From Stutzerimonas stutzeri (lineage in GTDB: Bacteria > Pseudomonadota > Gammaproteobacteria > Pseudomonadales > Pseudomonadaceae), in the NCBI RefSeq assembly GCF_038561965.1, contig NZ_CP139348.1, forward strand, positions 4,278,001 to 4,342,000: a DNA stretch of 64,000 bases, written 5' to 3'. The notes under the pieces are model-generated. The model did no database searches. It saw only the letters and a program-made list of their open reading frames with translations, and was not told the origin of the DNA. Made by a program: the position numbers and the translations under genes. This document shows positions 52,401-59,710 of the stretch, in pieces (within the stretch, counting starts at the first letter, position 1; the number at the start of each line of letters is the position of its first letter).

Positions 52401-52677
52401 TAAGGCTCTATGGGGCGCTTTCAGCACGGATTACAAAAAGTCTCAACAGCGCAAGTCGACAGACGAAAACTTGCGCAACGTCACCGAACAATTGCGCGAT
52501 TCACTCCGTGATGGACTAGACGATGCTTTGCCCAAGATGCAGCAGATCATCAGCCAGATCGAACAAGCCATCGAAGCCCCAGCCAAGCAGGCTGCCACGC
52601 AAGTGCAGGCACTTGCCCAGTCGGGCAACCAGCTACAAGCCCTCTCCCATCAAATCCACAACGCAGGAAAAAGGTAA
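49450..52677 (+). CDS. Alpha/beta hydrolase fused to a dynamin-like GTPase with coiled-coil insertion
   Basis: This 1075-residue protein has an N-terminal alpha/beta hydrolase (about 1-240): oxyanion segment NIFIHGYSAG, nucleophile elbow GHSLGG with Ser135, acid YSTDDW (Asp191/192) and FGHTHYW (His222/224). A GTPase follows: P-loop GETGAGKST (346-354), G3 DVPG (614-617), G4-like FNKK (679-682). Between P-loop and G3 lie about 260 residues, mostly Gln/Glu/Leu-rich coiled coil (about 370-590), far longer than usual. After helical stretches comes a hydrophobic pair of segments (about 946-995: AGLVGGLIGLAMAPFTGGASLWLVGASALTVLVSFAKALW) suited to membrane insertion. The next gene starts in its stop codon (TAATG). 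Confidence 0.85.
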   Translation: MYRSFNFQTLSSGIGQGATEANIFIHGYSAGHSFEDRQSLLAKIPESIGHYANIFAFWDSSHYCHFDKRSLKMISASSRLHWSATPAFIFSDRATHFWRIRLRAEEMGTVLLKQLSEYLRRHYPAIKTVNLIGHSLGGRVVVNCLKSLTKRKHLEVNDVLLLAAAIEVRPDEARRMRDQIRGRLINAYSTDDWTLLMQLDESCIGRNEIEYFENFRMSNFGHTHYWERLSEVFAQTRFKTVTPSQPEHAPEIDGGTAIQTMPSGQIANEHSMTFELSTPNDIYQRINDELARIIDTLSTASDDNTLNEAQKEAHTFLTQYQEQLQKQLAELEKNAEWERFTIAFYGETGAGKSTLIETLRILLQEPSKVASQQKFRELKSQYDLSEENLQRLQQTIVQADAHLSELAQQLSATLRRYEQPQREALAAIEQADIHFSKQKQQLSAALRQHEQSHNDTLGTVAKLQALITERKKTASLWQKILNLFRKMPEEMELAQATVMLSEAVTARNNTAASLLAEQQQAEQERFGLQRQLTEIATQRDNASALLIEQQAEAEHNQHILSQQLQEAEKQRTQLLEDLQKHADGEIIGDGRADFTRQTQHYNFELAGQPFTLLDVPGIEGKEGLVLSEIERAVQTAHAVFYVTNQAAPPQTGEGEEQRKGTLEKIKEHLGSQTEVWTIFNKKITNPKHSLTDRPLTSNDENASLAGLDEKMREQLGAHYREVFPLTALPAFLASTDHFSPDSQHTKRRDKMLADFSAPDLLEKSRLQSFVQLLGSKLLTDAKAKITRANFNKAKEALDQTSRILNGEQRKLAELSERLDQDGDSAKSQLNSSFLALKQRMATEGETLIDNFASNVRNKVYALIEDDISSDYFKDSLRSKIDAEQTHLSGQLPKVLGKEVERFQKDAEDIIKRFESQAKELTAIYSKLGNTKLNDKFDFKIKIDNGIKVAGLVGGLIGLAMAPFTGGASLWLVGASALTVLVSFAKALWGAFSTDYKKSQQRKSTDENLRNVTEQLRDSLRDGLDDALPKMQQIISQIEQAIEAPAKQAATQVQALAQSGNQLQALSHQIHNAGKR

Positions 52678-54380
52678 TGGAAAATACCCTCGGCACCTTC
52701 AAGGTCCAGCAGGAGCACGCACTGGGACTGCTCGGCAAACTGCAACGCTTCCTCGGCCAGGGCGCAGAGGCAGGCGTGCCCATCGATCCAGCTGTAAATA
52801 GCAAGTTATTGAACGCCATCACCAGCGTATCTGGCGAAAAACTCAAGGTAGCCCTGATCGGCGGCTTTTCTGAAGGCAAAACATCGATCGCCGCAGCCTG
52901 GATGGAGAAGCTGGACAAATCGACGATGAAGATCAGCCACCAGGAGTCTTCCAACGAGGTAAAGGTTTACGAAGTTGGCAACGACATCGTGTTGATAGAC
53001 ACCCCAGGGCTGTTCGGCTTCAAGGAGCAGAAGAACGCCGAAACCCACGCCATCGAGAAATACAAAGAAACCACCAAAAAATATGTGAGCGAGGCTCACT
53101 TGGTGCTCTATGTAATGAATTCGACGAACCCCATCAAGGAAAGCCACAAGGACGATCTGACTTGGCTGTTCCGCACTCTTGATCTATTACCTCGTACCGT
53201 TTTCGTACTCAGCCGCTTCGATGAGGTGGCTGATGTGGAGGACGATCAGGACTACCGAATTAACTTGCAAGTCAAACGTGACAATGTAACGGGTCGCCTG
53301 CGCGAGCTGGTCGGATTGAACGATCAGGAGGTTGCCGAGCTGTCCATCGTGGCCGTGGCTGCCAATCCATTCGATCTGGGCGTGGAGCACTGGCTGAACC
53401 ACATCGAACAGTTCAAGTCGCTATCGCATATCTCTAATCTGCAAATGGCCACCACCGAGAAGATCCAGCAGAACGGTGGGAGTGCCGCCCTGGCGAACGA
53501 GATGCGCACCAGCGTGATCCGTGATGTGCTCGACAAACAACTGCCCGTTGCTATCGAAAACGATCAGAAGGTCTCCCAAGAGGTCGCCAAGCTCGGTGAA
53601 CTCAACGCCCGCCTGACAAACCAGCTGGGTGCGACAGGCCGACAAATTGAAGATGCGCGCATCAGCCTGCGCGAGTTCGCCATGCGTTATTTTTCCGACC
53701 TGATCCTGCAGGCCAAAGGCTGCAGCATGGATACTTTCTGTGACTTCTTCGAGCGCGAAGTTGGTGCCGAAGGCATCATCGTGTCCAGTCGTCTGCAAAA
53801 CGAATTCAGTCGCCAGACCCAATCAATCACGTTCGAAGTGGAAAAAATGCGAGTTGGCTTCGATAGCGAGGTCAACCACTTCAACACCACCGTCAAGGCG
53901 CTGGGAAAGCAGGGCATCAATCATGTGCTTAAAGGCAACCTGATCAATAACACCACGGTAATCGCCGCTCGCGACGGCATCGCCGCTGCTGCAAAGACGG
54001 TGGGTATGGATATTGGCAAGTACCTGAAGTTCAAACCCTGGGGCGCGGTGAAATTAGCCAAGGGCGCCAACGGTGCGCTAGCGTTTTTGGGCGTAGCCAT
54101 TGAGGCCTGGGATAGCTGGGACCAGTACAAGCGCGAAGCAGCCTTTAAAAAAGCGGTCACGGACATCGTCGAGAATTTCGAGAAACAACGGCACGATTTT
54201 CTCGATCTCATCAACTCCGAACGCTTCCAGCAAGATTTCTTTCCCAGCTATTTACTGCTCAAGGAGCAACAGCAAGAACTGCAAGGCAACCTACAGGAAA
54301 GCGCTGAGCGGCAGCAGCGCTTCGAGGCATGGCGCACCGAGGCGGAGGCTATTGATGCGGAATTCAGAAGGCTAGAATAA
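52677..54380 (+). CDS. LeoA/HP0731-type dynamin-like GTPase
   Basis: This 567-residue GTPase has P-loop GGFSEGKT (62-69), switch II DTPG (108-111) and G4-like SRFD (179-182), followed by a long helical stalk and a weakly hydrophobic region (about 420-475, AAAKTVGMDIGKYLKFKPWGAVKLAKGANGALAFLGVAIEAW), then helices. Length and pattern match LeoA of enterotoxigenic E. coli (about 570), a bacterial dynamin-like protein whose operon affects toxin release. It overlaps the preceding GTPase by one nucleotide; two unequal dynamin-like proteins in one operon suggest a hetero-oligomer acting on membranes. No terminator is evident after it. Confidence 0.85.
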   Translation: MENTLGTFKVQQEHALGLLGKLQRFLGQGAEAGVPIDPAVNSKLLNAITSVSGEKLKVALIGGFSEGKTSIAAAWMEKLDKSTMKISHQESSNEVKVYEVGNDIVLIDTPGLFGFKEQKNAETHAIEKYKETTKKYVSEAHLVLYVMNSTNPIKESHKDDLTWLFRTLDLLPRTVFVLSRFDEVADVEDDQDYRINLQVKRDNVTGRLRELVGLNDQEVAELSIVAVAANPFDLGVEHWLNHIEQFKSLSHISNLQMATTEKIQQNGGSAALANEMRTSVIRDVLDKQLPVAIENDQKVSQEVAKLGELNARLTNQLGATGRQIEDARISLREFAMRYFSDLILQAKGCSMDTFCDFFEREVGAEGIIVSSRLQNEFSRQTQSITFEVEKMRVGFDSEVNHFNTTVKALGKQGINHVLKGNLINNTTVIAARDGIAAAAKTVGMDIGKYLKFKPWGAVKLAKGANGALAFLGVAIEAWDSWDQYKREAAFKKAVTDIVENFEKQRHDFLDLINSERFQQDFFPSYLLLKEQQQELQGNLQESAERQQRFEAWRTEAEAIDAEFRRLE

Positions 54381-54431
54381 ATTCGCTAGCGCGCTCGCAG
54401 CCGGGATTTTGCGGGCGCTTCAACTTACACC

Positions 54432-54894
54432 TCACCCCACCACCGGATAACAAGCATCCCCCCACAACGTACCCGGATTATCTATCATCAGCTCGTTGAT
54501 CACCGGTACCAGCTTGCCCAGCAAACCCACACAGTCGCGCAATTGCTGGCGATTGACCGAACCGTCCCAGATGGCCCCGCCGTGGATTAGTTGGTTGCGC
54601 AGCGTATAGAGGCGGTTGGATAGCACGCCTACCAATATCGGCATATCACCGCTGGCCAAGGCTTGCTGAGTAGCCCGCTTGCCTGCGGAGAAACGGCTTT
54701 TCCAGCAGCCTCGTCGATTTTACCGCTCTGGTGATCCCATAGGTCTGGAACACGTAGGGGTTGTTCAGCAGCATGCGGATGCTGCCGGAGAATTCCTGCC
54801 AAACCAGTGCATCGAGGCGTCTTTCCTTGTCCAGCGCGCAAAGCTTTTCCAGATAGACTGAATGTTTGCTGTTCGGATAGTCGCTGCTGCTCAT
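54432..54894 (-). pseudogene. HEPN-domain protein broken by a one-base frameshift
   Basis: Two minus-strand frames join into one protein. The N-terminal part (MSSSDYPNSKHSVYLEKLCALDKERRLDALVWQEF...) reads to LLEK, then the frame must shift by one base at 54695-54696, where deleting one G of GG (an extra C in AAGCCG on the coding strand) restores RFSAGKRATQQALASGDMPILVGVLSNRLYTLRNQLIHGG. The second part contains RNQLIH, a match to the HEPN ribonuclease motif R-x4-H. HEPN proteins act as toxins or defence nucleases. It is convergent with the dynamin operon. A sequencing error is possible; the N-terminus may extend beyond 54894 in frame. Confidence 0.6.
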
Positions 54895-55199
54895 CGATTT
54901 CAGTGGCGTAGGGGGCGCTGAAGGCGATCCAAAGAAAGATGATGTCCCTCGATATCTTCCACCCGTTCGGCCCGGCCAAGCCAGCTCAACGCGCGGTGGA
55001 CACGCAGGCGCAAATTAGAATGCGGGTTTTCACGTTCCTGTTGGTGAAACTGTTTTAAGCCTGGAATTGCATACTGCCTTTTCGTGGAATGATGGCAGAG
55101 CCATAGCAGAGCACAACGATGAAACTCATCTGCAAATATCCTTCTGAGCAGCGGCGACAAACTCTGTCGTGCGCTTGAGGCACAGTCTGCAGCAACCCG
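54895..55199. other. Region between the HEPN pseudogene and the zinc-ribbon ORF, possible coding remnant
   Basis: The minus-strand frame ending at 54900 has a partly protein-like stretch (ALLWLCHHSTKRQYAIPGLKQFHQQERENPHSNLRLRVHRALSWLGRAERVEDIEGH), but its upstream half overlaps the plus-strand zinc-ribbon ORF and looks like a shadow. It may be the tail of a decayed gene. I see no RNA gene or clear signal here. Confidence 0.3.
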
Positions 55200-55427
55200 A
55201 TGCTGGAGCCCGCAATGCCAATGCCACCATGTCCCCGTACATTCACCTGCCACGCGTGTGGCTGGAAGCGCACTACTCTTCCGCTCAGCGATTGCCTTGT
55301 GGAAGGCCGCGACTGGTTTTGTAACTGCCCCGAGTGCCAGCACAGCGAACTGGCAACCCGGCCGGCAACCCAGGCCGAAATCATGAAGAAGCGGCTGGCC
55401 AATTTTCTGCACCCGTTGCATCAGTGA
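55200..55427 (+). CDS. Small zinc-ribbon protein
   Basis: This 75-residue protein has two CxxC knuckles (CHACGWKRTTLPLSD and CNCPECQHSELATRPAT), the arrangement of a zinc ribbon, followed by a helix (AEIMKKRLANFLHPLHQ). It is conserved-looking and small. The start is uncertain (Met1, Met6 or Met8). It sits 33 nt upstream of another short, broken ORF and near the frameshifted HEPN gene; such small ORFs are frequent in pseudomonad accessory regions. I know no function. Confidence 0.55.
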   Translation: MLEPAMPMPPCPRTFTCHACGWKRTTLPLSDCLVEGRDWFCNCPECQHSELATRPATQAEIMKKRLANFLHPLHQ

Positions 55428-55460
55428 AACTCATCAATCCGTCACCAAGGAGCGCCTGCA

Positions 55461-55576
55461 ATGCTCAAGAACATCCTCGCCGCAATCGGCCTAGCCGTAG
55501 TCGCCAAGGCGAACATTATTGCGAGTGTCAGGACCTGAAATCGGGAGGAAAGCCGCCGGCATCCGAGATCGCATAG
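55461..55576 (+). pseudogene. Short ORF with an apparent frameshift
   Basis: Translation from 55461 reads MLKNILAAIGLAVVAK, a plausible membrane-anchoring start, then NIIASVRT and stop. One frame over, the sequence continues as GEHYCECQDLKSGGKPPASEIA to a stop at 55576. The join lies near 55508-55512, consistent with a small deletion in a short helical protein. AAGGAG precedes the start. The parent family is unknown to me, and an error in sequence cannot be excluded. Confidence 0.4.
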
Positions 55577-55650
55577 GCACCCATTACTATAGAGGGCCGG
55601 TGCCTATGCCGCATAAGCGGCTACCACAGCGACCCACCAGAAGCCGCTTA
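55571..55650. repeat. Two adjacent perfect stem-loops
   Basis: Stem 1: GCATAGGCACC (55571-55581) and GGTGCCTATGC (55599-55609), 11 bp, 17-nt loop. Stem 2: TAAGCGGCT (55614-55622) and AGCCGCTTA (55642-55650), 9 bp, 19-nt loop. They are 4 nt apart, with no T tract, between the broken short ORF and the chemoreceptor gene that ends at 55705. They could stabilise RNA, terminate weakly, or mark a recombination site; the loops are longer than in typical terminators. Not an attC by sequence. Confidence 0.5.
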
Positions 55651-55704
55651 CGGTTCGCTCAGGGCCGTGAGAGCTTGCAGCTTGCCCGTTTGGCTGAAGC
55701 AATA

Positions 55705-57342
55705 TCAGCCGCGGAAGTAATTGACCCGCCGATTCAGCTCCTGCGCCAGCGTCGTCAGGTCCTGGCTGGACGCTGCGACCTGGTTCGATGCCGCCGAACT
55801 GGCAACCGTCGAGTCGTGGATGCGGGTCACGCTCTGGTTCACCTCTTCAGCCACCGCGCTCTGCTCCTCGGAAGCGGTGGCGATCTGCGCGTTCATCTCG
55901 TTGATCGCCCCTACTTCCTGACGAATCTTGGTCAGGGCGTTTTCGGCCTGCAGGGTCTGTTCCACGGTCTGCTGCGCCAGTTGCTTGCTCGCCTGCATCA
56001 CCTCGACCGCCCTGCCGGCACCCGCCTGCAGCGAGGCGATCATCTCGCTGATCTCGCTGGATGAGTGCTGCGTGCGATTGGCCAGCGAGCGCACCTCGTC
56101 CGCCACCACGGCGAAGCCTCGGCCATGTTCGCCAGCGCGTGCCGCCTCGATGGCGGCATTGAGTGCCAACAGGTTGGTCTGTTCAGCGATGGCGCTGATC
56201 ACCTGCAGGATCTTCTCGATGCCAGCGCTTTGCGCCGAGACCTGATTGACGGTGTCGGTGGCGCCCTCCAGCACTTTGGCCAGGTTATGGATGGAAATGG
56301 TCGTCTCGCCGACGATGCGGGTGCCGGTCTCGACCTGTTCGTCTGCGCTTCTTGCCGCAGTCGCGGCGTTGGCTGCGTAACTGGCGACCTCACTTACGGT
56401 CGCTGCCATCTGGTTGATCGCCGTGGCGACCTGCTCGGCCTCAGCCGACTGGCGCTGGATCTGCTGGTTGCTGTTCGCCGAGGAGGTCAACAATTCGCTC
56501 GATGCAGTGCCGACGCCGTCGGCTGCGGTGCGCACCTCGGCGATGATCGAGGTCAGCCGACTGGCCATCTTCGCAGTCGCACCCATGACGCTATCGGGGT
56601 ATGGCGTAACGATTAGCTGACCGAGATCGCCATTGGCAAGGTTGCCGATCACGCGCGCCACCTCATCGGGCTCGGCTCCGAGAGTCGAGCGCAGCTTGCG
56701 AATGATCACCACGGCAATCGCCACGCCGAGCAGCACCGCCACCCCCGTCACCGCAACGATCAATGCAAGAAAGCCGCTGGCGGTATCGCGGACGATCGCC
56801 ACGTCTTCACTGATGCTCAGCTCCTGATGATCGATGAACGCGTTGATCAGCCGCAGCCATTCAGAATAGGCCCCGGCGACGTTTTCCAGCAGAAATTCGT
56901 AGGCGCGATCCGAGCCCTCGTTGAAGCGCAGCTCGACTACCTGGCGCGTCAACGCGTTGGTTTTCGCCTCGATGGTTTCGATCTGTCCAAGCAGCTGCCG
57001 CTCGATGGCATCGGCAGAGGGCTGCGCGAGCATCGCTTTCATCGGCACGGCAGACTCGGCATACAGCTGTGCCAGTCGCTCTATCTCCGCGACTTGAGCT
57101 CGGGCGAAGGCGGGCTCGGCGGCGCTGACAGCGTCCCGGACGGCGATCGCACGGTCGTGCACGCTGCCTCGGAAGTTGATTGCATAACGCTGCTTCAAGC
57201 CGGCCTGGGCGCTGATCTGACTCATGCTGCGGTCGATGACATCGACATTCAGCGCACTGACAACCGCCACTGCGACCATCAACGCCAGAATCACGAAGAA
57301 CCCCAGGCCGAGGCGCCTGGATACCGACATCTGCTTGTTCAT
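55705..57342 (-). CDS. Methyl-accepting chemotaxis protein with four-helix-bundle sensor
   Basis: This 545-residue chemoreceptor has TM1 (LGLGFFVILALMVAVAVVSALNV), a helical periplasmic domain (DRSMSQISAQAGLKQRYAINFRGSVHDRAIAVRDAVSA, 4HB_MCP type), TM2 (FLALIVAVTGVAVLLGVAIAVVII), HAMP, and the signalling hairpin EQTNLLALNAAIEAARAGEHGRGFAVVADEVRSLANRT. It feeds a CheA/CheW array. GGGAG lies 8 nt before the ATG at 57342. Upstream is a pair of touching palindromes (57438-57467). Ligand unknown. Confidence 0.92.
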   Translation of the reverse strand: MNKQMSVSRRLGLGFFVILALMVAVAVVSALNVDVIDRSMSQISAQAGLKQRYAINFRGSVHDRAIAVRDAVSAAEPAFARAQVAEIERLAQLYAESAVPMKAMLAQPSADAIERQLLGQIETIEAKTNALTRQVVELRFNEGSDRAYEFLLENVAGAYSEWLRLINAFIDHQELSISEDVAIVRDTASGFLALIVAVTGVAVLLGVAIAVVIIRKLRSTLGAEPDEVARVIGNLANGDLGQLIVTPYPDSVMGATAKMASRLTSIIAEVRTAADGVGTASSELLTSSANSNQQIQRQSAEAEQVATAINQMAATVSEVASYAANAATAARSADEQVETGTRIVGETTISIHNLAKVLEGATDTVNQVSAQSAGIEKILQVISAIAEQTNLLALNAAIEAARAGEHGRGFAVVADEVRSLANRTQHSSSEISEMIASLQAGAGRAVEVMQASKQLAQQTVEQTLQAENALTKIRQEVGAINEMNAQIATASEEQSAVAEEVNQSVTRIHDSTVASSAASNQVAASSQDLTTLAQELNRRVNYFRG

Positions 57343-57437
57343 CGAGCTTTCTCCCTAACCAGACTGCGTGGCGGTGAGTGCGACCAGTCGTTGATTACCC
57401 GGGCGGCATGTGCAGCCGAGTCAAAACCTGTACAACA

Positions 57438-57467
57438 TAGTGTCACCATGACACTACTTGTACAAGT
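57438..57467. promoter_or_regulatory. Two touching palindromes upstream of the chemoreceptor gene
   Basis: TAGTGTCA-CCA-TGACACTA (57438-57456) and ACTTGTACAAGT (57456-57467, perfect 12-bp palindrome) share one base. They lie about 95-125 bp upstream of the start at 57342. Such sites usually bind dimeric repressors; CTTGTACAAG resembles GntR-family sites. No regulator gene is adjacent. Confidence 0.45.
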
Positions 57468-57680
57468 ATTTACGACCAACAGGTCTTGGCAAAACCCCAG
57501 ATGTCGGGATGTGCGAGCTGAATGAAGCTAGAGAGCGGGCTCAAGAACGAGCCTCCCAGGTGTTTTGTACAGCTTTTTAGGAAAATGACTTTCGATGTAG
57601 ATGGTGAAGAGCAGCAGGATGTTACAGCTGTGCAAGGCTTCACTAACTGGCGCCACGCCGGCAGTCAGTCGCCAGTCGCC

Positions 57681-57716
57681 AGTGGCAGTGGCAGTGGCAG
57701 TGGCAGTGGCAGTGGC
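57681..57716 (+). repeat. Six-copy AGTGGC tandem repeat
   Basis: AGTGGC is repeated six times without mismatch (57681-57716), in a non-coding stretch preceded by degenerate copies (CAGTCAGTCGCCAGTCGCC). A simple-sequence repeat liable to slippage; effect on neighbours is unclear as it lies over 700 bp from any start codon except through readthrough. Confidence 0.85.
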
Positions 57717-57845
57717 CGATTGTAAGCGCTGGAATGCAACGTCCTGCGGCAGCCCCCACTTCAAAAGCCGATGAGCCCAAAGCCGTCGCTGCAGTTCGTG
57801 ACGCGTAGGCAGAAGCAAAGGCAACGAGGCAGATCCCAAGAAAGC

Positions 57846-57871
57846 AGAAAGGCGCCCGAAGGCGCCTTTCT
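57846..57871 (-). terminator. Rho-independent terminator of bipA
   Basis: AGAAAGGCGCC (57846-57856), CGAA loop, GGCGCCTTTCT (57861-57871): an 11-bp perfect stem, 19 nt past the bipA stop. On the coding strand the loop is TTCG. Confidence 0.85.
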
Positions 57872-57889
57872 GTTGTCTCGCAACGGGTT

Positions 57890-59710
57890 TTAGACCTTGC
57901 TGCGCTCGAAGCGCTTGCGGTCGTTCTCGTTGAGGTACTTCTTACGCAGACGGATCGACTTCGGCGTCACTTCGACCAGCTCGTCGTCGGCGATGAATTC
58001 CAGCGCCTGCTCGAGGGTGAACCTGATCGGCGGAACCAGGGCGATGACTTCGTCCTTGCCGGAAGCGCGCATGTTGTCGAGCTTCTTGCCTTTGGTGGGG
58101 TTGAGCACCAGGTCGTTGTCACGGCTGTTGATGCCGCACAGCTGGCCTTCGTAAATCTCGTCGCCTGGGCCGAGGAACAGCTTGCCGCGCGCCTGCAGGG
58201 TTTCCAGCGAGTAGGTCAGCGCGGTACCGGTGGCCATAGAAACCAGCACGCCGTTCTGGCGGTTGGTCACTTCACCGGCCTTGATCGGGCCGTAGTGGCT
58301 GAAGGTCGAGGTCAGGATGCCGCTACCCGAAGTCATGGTCAGGAAGTTGTTGCGGAAGCCAATCAGGCCACGCGCCGGGATGGTGTATTCCAGACGTACA
58401 CGACCCTTGCCATCCGGAACCATGTTGCTCAGATCGCCCTTACGCAGGCCCATCTGCTCCATCACCGGACCCTGATGCTGCTCCTCGATGTCGATGGTGA
58501 CGTTCTCGTACGGTTCCTGCTTATCGCCGGCCTCGTTCTCGATGATCACCACTTCCGGGCGGCCCACGGCCAGCTCGAAGCCTTCACGGCGCATGGTTTC
58601 GATCAGTACCGACAGGTGCAGCTCGCCACGACCGGAAACCTTGAATTTCTCAGGGCTGTCGCCCGGCTCGACGCGCAGAGCGACGTTGTGCAGCAGTTCT
58701 TTCTCCAGACGATCCTTGATGTTGCGGCTGGTGACGAACTTGCCTTCACGGCCGGCGAACGGCGAGTCATTGACCTGGAAAGTCATGCTCACGGTCGGCT
58801 GGTCGACGGTCAGCGGCGGCAGCGCTTCGACGTTGTTCTGGTCGCACAGGGTGTCGGAGATGTACAGCTCGTCCATACCGGATACGCAGACGATGTCGCC
58901 GGCTTCGGCGTCCTGCACTTCAACGCGCTGCAGGCCGGAGTGGCCCATGATCTTGAGGATACGACCATTGCGCTTCTTGCCATCGGCGCCGACGGCGGTG
59001 ACCGGCGTGTTGGCCTTGATGGTGCCGCGGGCGATACGACCGATGCCGATCACGCCGAGGAAGCTGTTGTAGTCCAGCTGCGAGATTTGCATCTGGAACG
59101 GGCCGCTGGCGTCGACGACCGGCGCCGGGACGTGGTCGACGATGGCCTGGAACAGGGCATCCATGTTGTCGTCCATCTTCTCGTGGTCCATGCCGGCGAT
59201 GCCGTTCAGGGCACTGGCGTAGACGATCGGGAAGTCCAGCTGCTCGTCGGTGGCGCCGAGGTTGTCGAACAGGTCGAAGATCTGGTCGATAACCCAGTCA
59301 GGACGCGCACCCGGACGGTCGATCTTGTTGACCACGACGATCGGACGCAGGCCGGCTTTGAAGGCCTTCTGGGTCACGAAGCGAGTCTGCGGCATGGGGC
59401 CGTCCTGGGCGTCGACCACCAGCAGCACGGAGTCGACCATGCTCATCACGCGCTCGACTTCACCGCCGAAGTCGGCGTGGCCGGGGGTGTCGACGATGTT
59501 GATGCTGTAGTCGCCCCACTTCAGCGCGGTGTTCTTGGCCAGGATGGTGATGCCGCGTTCCTTTTCCTGGTCGTTGGAGTCCATCACGCGCTCGTTTTCC
59601 AGCTCCTTGCGGTCCAGGGTGCCGGACAGGCGCAGGAGCTTGTCGACGAGGGTGGTCTTGCCATGGTCGACGTGGGCGATGATGGCGATGTTGCGTAGAT
59701 TCTCGATCAC
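57890..59710 (-). CDS. bipA: Ribosome-associated GTPase BipA/TypA
   Basis: This 606-residue translational GTPase has G1 AHVDHGKT, G2 ERGITI, G3 DTPGHAD, G4 NKID, then EF-G-like domains and the BipA-specific C-terminus. Length and sequence match E. coli BipA (607). It binds the 70S ribosome, aids 50S assembly at low temperature and affects stress responses. It is monocistronic, with a strong terminator at 57846. The start MIENLRNIAIIAHVDHGKTTL at 59710 is the family start. Confidence 0.97.
   Translation of the reverse strand: MIENLRNIAIIAHVDHGKTTLVDKLLRLSGTLDRKELENERVMDSNDQEKERGITILAKNTALKWGDYSINIVDTPGHADFGGEVERVMSMVDSVLLVVDAQDGPMPQTRFVTQKAFKAGLRPIVVVNKIDRPGARPDWVIDQIFDLFDNLGATDEQLDFPIVYASALNGIAGMDHEKMDDNMDALFQAIVDHVPAPVVDASGPFQMQISQLDYNSFLGVIGIGRIARGTIKANTPVTAVGADGKKRNGRILKIMGHSGLQRVEVQDAEAGDIVCVSGMDELYISDTLCDQNNVEALPPLTVDQPTVSMTFQVNDSPFAGREGKFVTSRNIKDRLEKELLHNVALRVEPGDSPEKFKVSGRGELHLSVLIETMRREGFELAVGRPEVVIIENEAGDKQEPYENVTIDIEEQHQGPVMEQMGLRKGDLSNMVPDGKGRVRLEYTIPARGLIGFRNNFLTMTSGSGILTSTFSHYGPIKAGEVTNRQNGVLVSMATGTALTYSLETLQARGKLFLGPGDEIYEGQLCGINSRDNDLVLNPTKGKKLDNMRASGKDEVIALVPPIRFTLEQALEFIADDELVEVTPKSIRLRKKYLNENDRKRFERSKV

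Larger units (their letters stand above)
57343..57889. other. Intergenic region between the chemoreceptor and bipA
   Basis: This 547-bp stretch has no supported gene. It holds the chemoreceptor's upstream region with two palindromes, a run of six AGTGGC hexamers, and the bipA terminator. Short ORFs over the hexamers give only Gly-Ser or Thr-Ala repeats and are not convincing. Confidence 0.6.

Noticed and set aside
54900..55421. Minus-strand ORF (173 codons) as a full gene
   Set aside because: Its first half lies opposite the zinc-ribbon CDS and has shadow-like composition; only the last 60 residues look protein-like, so I list the region as a possible remnant.
57522..57839. ORFs on both strands across the AGTGGC repeat
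   Set aside because: They encode only dipeptide repeats there and lack ribosome sites.
58295..59698. Plus-strand ORF (467 codons) opposite bipA
   Set aside because: BipA is unambiguous on the minus strand.
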